A stretch of 64,000 nt of DNA, taken from Monosporascus cannonballus (lineage: Eukaryota > Ascomycota > Sordariomycetes > Xylariales). The notes under the pieces were generated by a model. The model did no database searches and was not told the DNA's origin. It saw only the letters and a program-made list of their open reading frames with translations. The DNA is taken from positions 70,444-134,443 of the forward strand of contig QJNS01000172.1 of NCBI GenBank assembly GCA_004154925.1, in the 5' to 3' direction. The translations under genes were made by a program, and so were the position numbers. This document shows positions 1 through 11,263 of the stretch, in pieces. Position 1 is the first letter of the stretch. The number at the start of each line of letters is the position of its first letter.

Positions 1-302
1 CTTCGGACTACAGTAATAGCCACTCAGTTACCAGCACAGTCGTTCAGTAGTAACATCACTCGTAAGAGACTACGGCTGTTTGAAAATCCACAATTGCATC
101 ATCTTATTACGTGATGGTAACGGTCATAGAGCTGTCTCTGATTCTCTAGGCACTGAAGGGACGACGTGTGTTCTCATAAGAGTCCCCCCCAAAAGTTTCG
201 CATCACACGAATGTCCTTGAAGAATGGCCAGAGCTAGCAAAGGAAAATAGGATACCTGAATCATGTGCCCCCCATCATAGCCCTTCGTCACCACTAATCC
301 AA
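1..302. other. intergenic, 3' flank of the AAA ATPase
   Basis: I see no coding region in this stretch. It is the downstream flank of the minus-strand ATPase gene, with mixed base composition and a short C run near 183-190. No RNA gene or repeat is recognised. Confidence 0.5.
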
Positions 303-2751
303 CTAAGCCTCGATACCATCAAGCGCTGCAAGGGCCTGCACGCGCTTATCGGCCAGCATGTAGAGGCGATCCATGGGCACCTTGCCACCGCTCTTGAGAG
401 AGAGCAGCTGGGCAGACTTGATGAGGTTCTTGATCTCACGGCCGTTGAGGTTAAGGTGGGATAGCTTGTCAAGCGACTCCTCCGTCAGGTCGAACTTGTC
501 TTTGCCAGCGCGGCCGATGAAATTCCCCCAGACCTGGCGTCGCGCCTCGCTGGTAAGGTCGTGGTACGGGAGGAAGAGGTCGACGCGGGATTTGAACGCG
601 TGGTCGATGCTCGAGACGCGGTTCGTGGTCAGGAATATGATGCCTTGATAGTACTGTTTGTAATTCCAATTAGTGTCTGTTTCCACGAAGAATTGGCCAT
701 AGTGTGGGTCGGAAAGTGACTAAGTTCCATGATCTGCTACAATCTCGAATACTATGCTATTCTGATATCCACATGTTTGGGGGGGGGGGGGGGGGGGGGG
801 CCCCGGNNNNNNNNNNCCCCCCCCCCCCCCCCCGACAGGTACTTACCTCCAGCTTGGTCAGAAAGATCGATACGAGCTCGTTTCGAGCCAGGGACTCGTT
901 GGTTCGAGAACCGAGGAAGACATCGGCTTCGTCGAGGAGAAGCATGGCATTCCACATGCGACAGAGCTCAAGGGCACGCTCGAGTGCTTTTTCGACGTCT
1001 GAAGGCTGTGTACCGAGATCTCCAGCGCTCATCATGTAGAGAGGGACGCGGGACCGTTCCGCGACAGCTTCAGCCGTAAACGTCTTGCCCACACCTGGGG
1101 GTCCGAACATAAGGATGATGAGGCCACGGCCCTTGTCTGGAATGAAGTCGTCAAACTCGGCCTTCGACAAGCTCTTGTTCTCAACGAAGGCCCACGCGAG
1201 GTCCTTTTCGCCACCGGGTAGAACAAGTTTCTCGAAGGCTTCATCCTTCCATGTCATATCCTGAAGATCATCCACTCGTAGCTCACACCACTCTTTGGAC
1301 TTCATATCGAAGCCCTTGAGCCAGGGCGAGGTCAGCAGCAGCTGCTCTTCGGTGAGCGCCCGAAGGTCCTCAGTCCTCTCGGCCGGACCTTTGGCAGCTG
1401 ACGAGGTCTCAACCTCAGCGACGGCGAACTCTGCTTTGTAGAGTGTGGCGGGCATCTGAGTGTCCTCGGTATTAGCTTCGTCGACGTCCTCGTCATCCTC
1501 TTTAAAAAGGGGTCGCCATTTGGGCTTGACGATGTTGCAGCTGCGGTAATAAGCATAAGCATCGACGCAGACCTTGCCAGAAACCTGGTCCAATTAGCCA
1601 AGAGCCATAAAAATTCAAGTGGGAAGGTACTAACAGGTCGCTGTTCTGGCTTCTCGGTCTCTAGGAGGATTTTCGTTCCGTGGCAGAGCATGAAGTGATA
1701 TCCTCGAAGCTGCTCGAACTTGCGGCCTCGCTCAATCATCTTTTCCTTGACCCCATGTTCGTCACTGAGGAAAGAGATGGGGAATACCGGAAGAGAGGTG
1801 ACGCGACGGTAGCCCTCGAACTCCCAGATAGTGAGAGTTGTTGTGGCATAACCACTGTTCTCACCGTTCCAATCGACATATTCCATGTCGATCACCCATC
1901 CTGCTGGGTTGCATCTGTCTTCTGGACGTTTCTTGTACTTAAGCACTCGGCAGATAGTGTCGACGCCGTAGAACTTGGTCATGACCAGTGAACCAGGAGG
2001 GAAAATCTGCCAAGTGTTTTGGAAATTTACCTTTCCTGTCTTCTTGGTCTGAGCAAGGGAGATAACCGAATTGGCTAGTAGAGGCGTCAAGAATGCAAGG
2101 AGAGCAGACGCGGCGTTCTTCATCGTGCCAGCCGCCGTGTTGGCCTGGTACCGCTTCAACACATCCCAGCGGTGAACCAGAGGCATGAAAGGAGGCTCGA
2201 GCGTCCAGTTCTCAAGTTCCATGTCAAGGTCTTGATATTTGTGAAGAACTTCGGTGAGCACCTCTCTCATCGCCGGATCCTGGAACGTGACAGAATCCGT
2301 GATCCAATGCTTATTGACGTAGATGTGACGGTGAACTATGGGCACTTGAGAATTCCGCGTGGTGATGTCCTCGGCTTCATCATCGACATTGTCGAACTCC
2401 GACCATCGGGCAGGGCAAGTCCTGCATTTATGGTGATACCAATTGCTGATCAGCTTAGACTGATAGCCAAGTGTGGCCGCCTCGGCGGCACCTGTGCTAC
2501 CCTTTTTCAAAGGTGTGACTTCCACACCTTCAAGGACTTCCTGTTGCTGCTTCCCATTCGACTCTTTCGTAGCCTCTACATCAGAATAGTCATCAGAGAA
2601 GCCATCGGAAAACTCATCAGATAAGTCATCAAGGTGATTGGTGCCTGATAGCTGCATCAGAGGGAATGACAAATGCTATCAAATAACTCGGAGGATATTC
2701 GAGGAACTTACGCCTTGAGGCTGTGTATGGATTCGGCCGGGTGCGAGCCAT
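303..2751 (-). CDS. AAA+ ATPase with fungal N-terminal domain (DUF7025-like)
   Basis: This is a P-loop ATPase of the AAA family, 712 aa in my model. Exons on the minus strand are 2751-2712, 2644-1635, 1584-847 and 653-303, and all phases close. Introns are 2645-2711, 1585-1634 (50 nt) and 654-846; the last contains an assembly gap. The first exon (MARTRPNPYTASRR) joins through GTAAGT to a CAG acceptor. Visible motifs are Walker A GPPGVGKT (about 511-518), Walker B LLLDEAD (about 565-571), sensor-1 LTTN (about 604-607) and a candidate arginine finger in FKSR (about 619). The N-terminal half, including the LPVFPISFLSD segment, resembles the DUF7025 region that precedes AAA domains in many filamentous fungal proteins. 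An acidic run lies at 2560-2640. The substrate is unknown; such proteins are usually annotated only as AAA ATPases. Spliced E-Y-Y-Q-G across the gap matches the family, so the gap removes intron sequence only. Confidence 0.9.
779..833. other. assembly gap flanked by homopolymers (22 G, N10, 17 C)
   Basis: A run of 22 G (779-800), then CCCCGG, ten N (807-816) and 17 C (817-833). The N block is a placeholder gap of unknown true size. The G run facing a C run across the gap suggests a sequencing or scaffolding failure rather than natural sequence. It falls inside the last intron of the AAA ATPase gene. Confidence 0.95.
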
Positions 2752-4310
2752 CTTATCGGTATTGTGAGGCAAAGAATTCTAAGATTCTGGGGATGATGTG
2801 GATGGCTTTCCCTAGGAGCTCATCACTTGGGTTCAGAAACTTTCTCATAAGGTTGCTAGGTCGGTGGGGTTGTGCTTTACCGTCGAGATAACCAATTATG
2901 ATATGTTAAGGCTTTGTGTGACAAGAGGGCGTCAGAACGGATGAATAACCGCGCTCTGTGGATGGTTCGTGAGCGTCAAACCGTAACGAAACACCGGTAG
3001 GTAAGAGGAGAAGAGGATATATGATACCAAGGGGGAAACCCTAAGCTGGATTGTGTACTCAGTGAAGACCAAGGAGAATGCTGCTTAAACTCCTGTTGAG
3101 GATGAACAAGTCTGGTGGACAAGGGAGATGTGAAAGGAAGAGCGAACGAGTGAAAGATTCCGGGGAGTTCGACAAAGATATACCCCTGGGGCTATGAGTG
3201 AGAGCCTGATAGAAGCTGACCGGGGTCAGGCAACGGCAGACCGCGGATCGCTTGTCCACCTAATCAACATCAACTTGTAGAGGAGTCCCGGATAGGCAAA
3301 ACCTAGGTGGGTAACCAAACAAAAACTCCACAAGGCATGAATTCGGTTGCAATACAGTATGCATCCAGGCTAATGTAGGCAGCATAACTAAATAGGGGAA
3401 GACGCACCCAATCACAGCGGCGACATAAGTGGAACCAGCGACATACCAGATATATGCGAAGAAAGGCCTACTAACTGCAGCTATAACCCTTTCAAGCAGC
3501 ACTTCTTTCTAAGAAAGGGGATTGAGGGCTATTTGGAAGTTATTTATTGATTTACCTGGTATTGACCGGGAGGTCTGTCTGCCCTATGGCTCAGAAATTG
3601 TTAGCGCTGCAGTCAGTTGGCCTTAGTTCAGACAAGTCTTCAAACTCATGTAGACCTTTGGGACCACATGTTACTTGCATTCTGTGTAGACTTTGTATTT
3701 CAGTGAAATCCGAAGCTGACAAATTTTCTATTCGAAAACTGATAGTTCACAGCAGATAAGGTTTTGACTGTTGTTGCGGTGCAAGGCTCTTTGATCGCAT
3801 TCACCCGCCTTTGTTAGTATACCTGGGACTTGAAGGGACACAGATATACTTGAAATTAATCCTGGTCACCTCTGATGTATACTCCGGGGTATCCATCTGC
3901 CTTGAGCCCTGTTAGGGAGGTTGTAATTGGTATACAATAAGTACATATACTACGTTTTGCCACAACACCCCCTCCTATATGCAGCAGGCCTGGCATCTAG
4001 GAGTCTGAGTGCGCTATGTTCTTGCCCCCTAATCGCTACCAAGTGCATAGGATATAAGCTACCCTTGATCTAATTAGTACCGATGACTCACTCAGCGCAC
4101 CATGCAGATACCGCATAGGCATTGTGACAACGGCCGCATTTATTTTCGGGATTTACTTCCTATAGGCTATTTCTATTAAGTCTACTCCTCCCTGTGTGAC
4201 GCATCCCGACTCCTTCGCTATCGTGAGTCATAAGAAAATACATGATGTAACACACACCCAATGGGCAGTAGATATCATCACCAAGCTGGCAAACCGCCAT
4301 TCAAGTTCCT
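2752..4310. other. intergenic, no supported gene
   Basis: About 1.6 kb between the AAA ATPase start and the aldo-keto reductase stop. Open frames are short and lack family features; an 80-codon minus-strand frame at 3260-3502 is mildly hydrophobic but has no other support. The nearer part should hold the promoter of the ATPase gene. Confidence 0.5.
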
Positions 4311-5450
4311 TCACAGCTCACGGCTTTCCTCATCCAGATCGGTCGGGTCATCCAGGTCTGCGAAAAGCTTCACACCCCAGCTCTTGCCGGGGTCGTTCAT
4401 TCTCACTTTCTTATCCTGCTTAGCAATTTCGCCCATCTCCTCTTCAGTGAACTCAATCTTGAGGGCACCCTGATTCTCTTTGATGTACTCCTCGTGGACG
4501 CTCTTGGGTATCACGATAGTTCCTCTCTGAATACCCCAGGCTAGCACCGTCTGCGCAACAGTGGTATTCTTCTTCTTGGCCAGGTCTGTCCAGAACGGGT
4601 CCTCCAAAATAGGCTTGAGGCCGCTGTCATGGGTAGGATTCGTGTTCGCCAGTGGCGAATAAGCAATGACCTTCATGCCAATCTCCTCGTGGAAATCGAC
4701 GAAGCCCTGCTGCTGTAGATAAGGGTGCGTCTCGAACTCGTGGGCATAAGGGCAGATAGTGCAGATGTCCAAGATGGTCTGTACGTCGTGCTTGGCGAAG
4801 TTGGAGATGCCAATATGTCGAGTCAGGTTGGCCCGCACGAGATTTTCCATCGCACGCCAGGTATCGACAATGGTTATTTCCTTGTCGAGCTTGTCCCCCT
4901 TCCCTGGGACAAATGCAACGGGCCAGTGCATCAGGTAGAGATCCAGGTAGCCCACGCCGAGATCAGAGATAGACTTCTTGATCGCTTTGGTTGCTTCATC
5001 CGGGCGATGGTGTTCGTTCCAGAGCTTGCTCGTGACCCAAATGTCCTCACGGGAGACATTGGCAGAAGCAATGCCTTTACCGGTTTCATCTTCGTTCTCT
5101 GTAGGGTAGGTAAGTATTTGAACATGTTCCATAGCTTGAGGACTGAAGTATACTGTAGATTAGGGCAGCATCAATGTGGTTGTAGCCAGACTCCAGTGCG
5201 AATTCGACTGCATGGGCGACCTTTTAAGCATAGTCAACATCGATATGAACTAAAATCTGAAATCGACAGGATATATACGCACCTTGTCTCTATCCGAAAG
5301 CCAAGTCCCCAGACCGAATTTCGGGATGTCCTTTGTGGAAGTCAAGTGCTGCTCCCCCCCAAAGTCGGGCGCCGGACCCGCTATTGGGAGAAAGACGTAG
5401 AGGGTAATGAAAAACACAAACGCAGCAGACGCGACTCTCAAGAACGCCAT
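4311..5450 (-). CDS. aldo-keto reductase with N-terminal membrane anchor
   Basis: NAD(P)H-dependent aldo-keto reductase, 340 aa. Exons on the minus strand are 5450-5283, 5220-5154 and 5098-4311; introns are 62 and 55 nt with GTGCGT/AAAAG and GTATAC/CTACAG borders, and phases close. The catalytic tetrad is complete: Asp73, Tyr78 (HIDAALIY), Lys103 (TSKLW) and His136 (LMHWP). The later GISNF and IPKS-type segments that bind substrate and cofactor are also present. The family reduces aldehydes, ketones or sugars in the cytosol, but here the first 27 residues form a hydrophobic segment (about 8-26) ahead of the barrel, which would act as a signal anchor or signal peptide. The ATG at 5450 is chosen as the first ATG and gives this segment. 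The natural substrate cannot be read from sequence. Confidence 0.9.
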
Positions 5451-5979
5451 TTTCAACTTATTCTCTTCGCTGATTCGATGATTAACCAGAGATGGATGTT
5501 TGAGAGCAATTGTTTTCAGTGGTTAGGAAGTTGTTCTACTGCCAAGTCTGAGCAACCTCGTTACGTATTATGGACCGATGACATCATTCAAACATAATGT
5601 AACACGTCAAAACGTTCACCCCTTTCCCGCAATGATATTCGCGTTATCTTAGATAATGTCTGGATAAGGCAGGCATACTCAAATCTACCGATTACACGTT
5701 CTATGCAAAATCTGTATATGTTTGCTTGTATTTCTTACTTGAAGTTAGTTCGCGGAGTATCTAACGCACAAAAGACAAGATACGCTTCTGCACATCTAAC
5801 TATTTACAGATATATAACGAAGCGCACTCCAGAGTTGTACCATTGACGGCCCAGGATGTGCTCCCACCCAGGAGGTGGGGGGTTCCGGTTGTGCAGGTGG
5901 CGTCGGACCGTACCTTAGCAACGACAACTATCTAGGCACGTAGGTAAAACATATCTCGCTGCAATATAGGCCGGCTTCC
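5451..5979. other. intergenic, promoter side of the aldo-keto reductase
   Basis: About 530 bp with no coding signal. It should contain the promoter of the aldo-keto reductase and the 3' flank of the thioesterase. No defined motif is called. Confidence 0.5.
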
Positions 5980-7289
5980 TTACAGCTTCCCCTTTCCCTC
6001 CCTGCCAGGCTGTGCCGGCTGCAGGATGCCATCCTGATATTCTGTAGCCACGTGCACTCCTTCGGGGCTCCAAATCTTACCCATGATGATAGCTCTGCCG
6101 GCCTCAACTCTGGGAAAACATGCCTCCATTATCCACCACTGATCTTTGCCATACTTCATCACGGCATCCGCTGGGTTCACATGGACGGTGAACGAATAAC
6201 TCAGGCTGGCTGCGCGGCCAAAGTCGAAGCCGAAGCCGACCTGGTTGCCGACCATGAGCAGTCCGTTCCTGTCCGCCTGGAAGGCGTGTACCATGATGTG
6301 GGCGTCGGTATCCGAGGCCGGAAGAGGCGCGAGGAGGCGATAAAGCAGCAGCTCGCGCCTTTCGTGCAAGGGTTTTCCCTCGTTGTATGATGATAAGTCG
6401 ACCTTCTTCATATCCACGGCGGGAAATGTCCCTACTAGATCAGTCCCGAGCGATGCTACAATGCCCGCAATATCAACTGGAGGCGCTGGTTCCCATTCTA
6501 CCGGAGGCCGCGAACCAAGGATCTCCGCGAACCGTGACTGGACGGACATCTCTTGGGTCCTTATTTCTGACACGGTCGAGGACCTGAACGATACTAGGGC
6601 GCTGAAACACACTGGCCCTAGGGGAAGCTCAGCATCCGCTAGCGGAAAGAGGTCGCCAGTGGCATTGGTGCTCGGCGCTGTGGGCTGCCGGACCGTGACC
6701 AACATATTATAGAAGTTTGGATTGGCTGCTAGTGTAGTCACTTCATATATATATGGCCTGTCCGTAAAACCCCCCTCTGAGAAGTAGCCGTGTATAGTCT
6801 GCCATGATTAGTACCAATCCATGCCAAGAAAACGAGGCTCAGTCCTTACATGGATGCCAAACTGTCTTCTTGCTAATGATAGTGACTTAGTTTTCTCCTC
6901 GGAGGCTGCCTTAGACGCTGCTAGTCCGGCCTGGCTGTACACATCTGCGATACTCCACCGTCAATAAAGCTGGCTAGAAAAATGAATGTGATCTGGGCAG
7001 ATTCTAAAAGAGAATATCTCAGTTTAGGAGCATGCAAGGCAATCCTATTATATGAGCGAGGAAACCGAGAGGGGGTTCTTACGACCCCAAGAATTTACTT
7101 ACGCCCGCCATAAGCCATCACGCCTTGGAGGAACGGAACATCGTTCATGGTAGTCCACGCGGCTCTTTCGCTCATATAACGCTTTATGGTATTTCCCGAT
7201 TCATTCCGGTCCGGGAGAGGAACCATCCGCATTATCTCCTGGAATATGAGCCTTCCATCTTGGGGTTCGTCGGCCTTAAGCGGGGACAT
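5980..7289 (-). CDS. acyl-CoA thioesterase-like double hot-dog protein
   Basis: Thioesterase-like (TesB/4HBT_3 type) protein, 366 aa. Minus-strand exons are 7289-7103, 6944-6850 and 6798-5980; introns are 158 and 51 nt (GTAAGT/CGCAG and GTAAGG/GGCAG), phases close. Splicing rebuilds the hallmark segment GGHVYSQAGLAAS (start of the first hot-dog helix) and then FGIHTIHGYF...DRPYIYEV, both typical of fungal acyl-CoA thioesterases. The C-terminal half has WWIMEACFPRVEAGRA and ends GVHVATEYQDGILQP, matching the second hot-dog unit. The family hydrolyses acyl-CoA thioesters, often linked to peroxisomal or secondary-metabolite acyl chains; no clear C-terminal PTS1 is seen (it ends GKGKL). The first intron is long for this locus. 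Neighbour genes are a reductase and an esterase, giving a loose metabolic context only. Confidence 0.85.
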
Positions 7290-8234
7290 GTTGAAGGTCA
7301 CTCGGGATGTTTGTGTCGGGAATTCCTGTTAAGGATCAAAAAAGCAACGCGACCACGATTCTCAATACGGGAGGTCGATATGCGGATCGTTCTGTCCAAG
7401 GCCCCGATTCCATCGCCTCAGATTCCTACGCTTAAGGGTTGAATTGAGCCGCGGTACTACCTAAAGCAGCAAGCTTCGGTATCCACGAAGTGGAGCACGT
7501 GACCACGCGATTCCCTGTCGTGTACTTCATATTGGGCTGAACATCAAAGGAAGGCTAAAAGCGGCATATTTTCCTGTCCTAAAGGCGATTGCCAATTCAT
7601 TGGGATTGATGATTTCTATAGTCCCGATTCAAGGACTGCGCCTATGTATGAGATGCATACAAAACCGTGCCACACCCTGGGCCAAGGCTATCAGCACGTA
7701 CGGATACGGAGCTAGCCGTCCCGCCGATTTGTGCTCCCAGAGTCCTGGAATCCAGAACTAGCGACTTATCCCGGCGAGCTAGGTATCAGCCTTCCGTGTG
7801 CTCCGAGCCTCACTGGTCAGCTCCGAAGCTGCACTTGCTAACCCAGACCGTTTTCTTCTCGAGTGCTAGATTAGGTTTGCATCGGAAGACGTCGATGAAA
7901 CTCACGTGACCCCATAACAAGCGAAACTGTCGAATGATTGGGTTGCCAGGTGAGGGTTGGCTATTTCTAGGGCGTACGAGGTATGCAATGATAAGCACGC
8001 CGGTTATGATGGCTTGCCAAGACCGGCTGAGCCCGCTGTGTATCAACGCGCCTTCCTGCTCTGGTCGCCTTATATAGATGACGTGCGTATGTATACACGC
8101 AACAGCCGCGTCAATCCAGCCTGGTTAAGGACTTTATCTATCATCCGTTAATCCTTGACGCTTCTTTCGGGTAGACATCCTCAATAAAGTGGCTTATGCC
8201 TTAACAAACTAATGGCATTCTCGTCCACTAAACG
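7290..8234. other. intergenic between divergent thioesterase and CE1 esterase genes
   Basis: About 945 bp separating two divergently transcribed genes, so it should carry both promoters. A 78-codon minus-strand frame at 7810-8046 has a hydrophobic stretch but no recognisable family; I do not call it a gene. No repeats are seen. Confidence 0.5.
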
Positions 8235-9409
8235 ATGACTTTAAGCTGGAGCTTTGCCGTCCTTCTTGTGGGCGTAGCCTCAATCAGCGCCTCGGGCTGT
8301 GGACAAGCACCATATGTTGCCGCGGGTCAGCGTGTAAACGCGACGCTTGAGAACAGCTACAGGGGATACGTGCTTTGGCTTCCCCGGAGCTATGACGGCA
8401 GCACGCCCACGCCGGTCATATTTTCTTTTCACGGCGCCGGTAGCACGGGCGAACAGCAGGCAGAACTGGATCTCCTGACGACCCCCGAGTTCAACACGGA
8501 CCATATCCTCGTGTATCCTGAGTCCGTCGATGGGAGGGACGGGCGTCTGTGGGAGGTGTCGCCCGAGGTGGTCGATGTCGATGACGTCGCATACACACTG
8601 CAAATATTAGACCAGATCCGAGATGATCTGTGCATAGACGAAACCAGAGTCTTCGCCACCGGGATGAGCCAAGGCGGAGGCATGACTAATCTGCTGGCGT
8701 GCGATCCCAACGCGTCCACCCGTTTTGCGGCCTACGCTCCTGTTGCCGGCGCGTACTATTTCGAGGAGGGTGCGGACGGCGAGTGCGATGTCGACAGTGT
8801 CAGATTTCAATGCAGCCCCGGACTAGACCGCATTCCGCTGCTGGCTTTCCACGGAGGTGACGATGGCATAATCCCTTACGAAGGGACCAGCCGTAGGGGA
8901 GGTTGTGTACCAAATGTGGGGCACTGGATCTCCCAGTGGGCAGTACGGGAGGGCTTAGGTCCGGGCCCGACAGTGACAGAAGAAGTCACCGAAGAGGCGA
9001 CAAAGTACCTCTATGGAGGTGGTGACGAACAGGGGCTCGTATCCTTTGTGTATGCTGGGAAGGAGGTCGGTCACGTCTGGCCGGCTACAGTAGGAGGCAG
9101 AGGCAATACGGGCACGGCCTCCTTCAATGCCAGCAGCTTGATAATGGAATTCTTCAGAGACAACCAGCTATCGTACGTATTACTTCTCCATCGGGTCGGG
9201 CGCAAAACTAACAAGATCCAAGCGAGAACGAGGACCATAGCCAGGACGGACCCGCATCTGCCGACACACCGACAAATCCGCCCACGCCTACTAGCAGTAC
9301 ATCCCCTGACCCCGAAGAATCGGACACAGAAGGAAGCGCTCCCGCATTCAGAGCCGAAGGAGCCATCGGAATTTCGGGCCTCTTGCTATTGTATACCCTT
9401 TTCCTTTAG
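8235..9409 (+). CDS. secreted CE1-family esterase (feruloyl esterase/PHB-depolymerase-like), probably GPI-anchored
   Basis: Alpha/beta-hydrolase of carbohydrate esterase family 1, 374 aa. Exons are 8235-9172 and 9223-9409; the 50-nt intron has GTACGT, a CTAAC branch site and a CCAAG acceptor in matching phase. An N-terminal signal peptide (about 1-20) precedes the catalytic domain. The oxyanion loop HGAG (206 bp in), nucleophile Ser145 in GMSQGG, Asp209/210 in HGGDDG and His280 in VGHVWP form the expected triad. Exon 2 encodes a Ser/Thr/Pro-rich linker (DTPTNPPTPTSSTS) and a final hydrophobic tail GISGLLLLYTLFL, the layout of a GPI-attachment signal. The family releases feruloyl or acetyl groups from plant cell-wall xylan or hydrolyses polyhydroxybutyrate; which of these cannot be decided here. 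It converges with the tannase relic, 173 bp between stops. Confidence 0.87.
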
Positions 9410-9582
9410 GGACACAGTAGTGAAACAGGCATTTTGGGTTGATAAAAAGAAAGTCTTCCGGGGAAGTCGTCTATTTATGTAATTGCAACACAACTCGATG
9501 GGATCCGTCTCTGATCGCCAGACGCAGCCCTTCTCCGCCTACAAAAGGTTTCAATTCCAACAGATCATATCCCCCGACCTTT

Positions 9583-11263
9583 TCACCCACAATACCAACT
9601 CGATGCGTCATCTTGTGACCCTCGCTCATCCCATATAGCCACGTGAAGATACATGCAAATAGGTCTCTGACGATGAACCACGATGTTCGGCCTTGTCTTA
9701 TCCGTGAAATTGAATTCCGAGGCCACGAGCTCGTACGGGACATTGCCGTTTCCCACCCAGTCCATGAGGGCCAACAGGGCATCGTGGCGGCAGTCATTCA
9801 AGCCCAGCGGCACAGACCGCCCGACGTTGTAGGGAGGCTGCTGTGCGGCTTGCCCCGCGCCACCGATCATCCACGGCGCCTTGACGCCATCTGGCGTCCC
9901 CCGGCGGTGACCCATCCCAGGGACCTGGAAGTAGCGGAAGAAGCCGTCGACACAGCCTATACGCCCCACCGTGCCGTCGTAGTACAACATCGTATGCCGT
10001 ACGGGCACCACGCCGTCCGCGAGACGGCCGTACATGATGATCTTGCCCCTGTCCCTGAACCGCCCGAGGTCGTACTGGCCCGACGTCGCCGGGATCGACC
10101 TCCGGTCGTGGCGGCGGGAGTCCCCGACCACGCCGCCGTCGTACGACGTTACCCACCAGCCCGGGCCGTAGTCCATGAAATAGCGCTCGTACTGGGCGTC
10201 GAAGTTCTTTCTCACGTTGTCGGTGCCCGGCCCAATCGGTAGCAGATACGTCCCCCATTCCGCTTCGGAGCCGTACTCGCAGCCCTTGTGCACAAACGCC
10301 CCGTCTTCGGTCGTGTAGTCGTCGTACATCTTCTGCGCCGTTTCGATCTGAGGTTGTGTTCAGCAGGAGGTTTGATTGCTCACGACGTCGCGGGGGACTT
10401 TGGTGATGTTGAGGTCTGTCGGCAGAGCCCCGGATAACTGACTATATTGTTCCCTACCCCGTCGAGGTAGTCAAGATTGCTTAAGCACCTCGGCTTGAAG
10501 CCGTACAAAGAGACTGGCGTCATTGATGTCATGCGAACCGTTCTCAGGTAGATTCCAAGCGGCGAGCTTCGACACCCATGGCATTAAGTTCTCGGTATCC
10601 CATGACGGGGCGCCGATCAGTGCTCCATCGAAGATGTCTGGGTCCCTCTGGATCTGCTTGAGCCCCTGTCTGCCTCCCGTCGAGCACCCGCTGAAATACG
10701 TGTAAGTGGTAGAACGGCTGCCATAATACGTCTGGATTAGTCTTTTCCCGAGTATCGTTGAGCCTTCCAGGGGCTGATATGCCCAGTTTTTCTTCCTCTG
10801 CTCTGTATCTGCCCAGCTCTGGTCTGCTTGCCCTGAGTTATGGCCGGTATCAGTGGAGAGGCTCGCCATCCCGAACTTGGGACCGGGCCCCATTTCCAAC
10901 CAATCGATGCCACCGAGGAACGCATAATTGCCAACGACGAGAAGCTTCGAGTTCCAGGGGTCAGAGAGAAACATTCCAGACTGGTAGTTCGCCGTCGTGT
11001 TCTGTATTATTACCGCGCAGACCGGCGGCAGGCCCGATGCAAAGGACGGGTAAGACAAGTTTCCCGGTTCCACGAAGAATCCCGTAGTCACACTCTGTAC
11101 TATCTCGACGACGGTATGTGGGGGTGCAATAGAGCTGAGGTACTCCAAAGAGCATGTGGTCACTTGGTGATCCTGACGTAGTCTCCGGCCCGCACGACCC
11201 GAGATGTCCGGCTACCAAAAGCAGGACCCAAGCGGCCAAGGATATAGTAACAACCATGATCAT
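9583..11263 (-). pseudogene. tannase/feruloyl esterase family gene, disrupted
   Basis: Two long open stretches (11163-10471 and 10329-9583, minus) together make almost a full tannase/feruloyl esterase. A signal-peptide-like start lies at 11263 (MIMVVTISLAAWVLLL). The nucleophile elbow GCSTGGRQG and the Asp of GRLADG are present, as is VPGMGH carrying the catalytic His. Between the halves the sequence is broken: TGA at 10473-10471, then residues like DYLDGVG (the calcium-loop region of the family) in a second frame, then a third frame ending in TGA at 10362-10360. The Cys that should follow the catalytic His in the CS-D-HC motif is Arg here, so the family disulfide cannot form. A 141-nt intron (10488-10348, GTGCTT...CTCAG) could bypass the break but would delete the calcium loop. 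The signal-peptide frame joins the body only through a doubtful 43-nt intron or a frameshift. I favour a pseudogene. Confidence 0.68.

Noticed and set aside
3260..3502. 80-codon hydrophobic minus-strand frame
   Set aside because: It lacks an ATG-initiated conserved product, splice context or recognisable domain.
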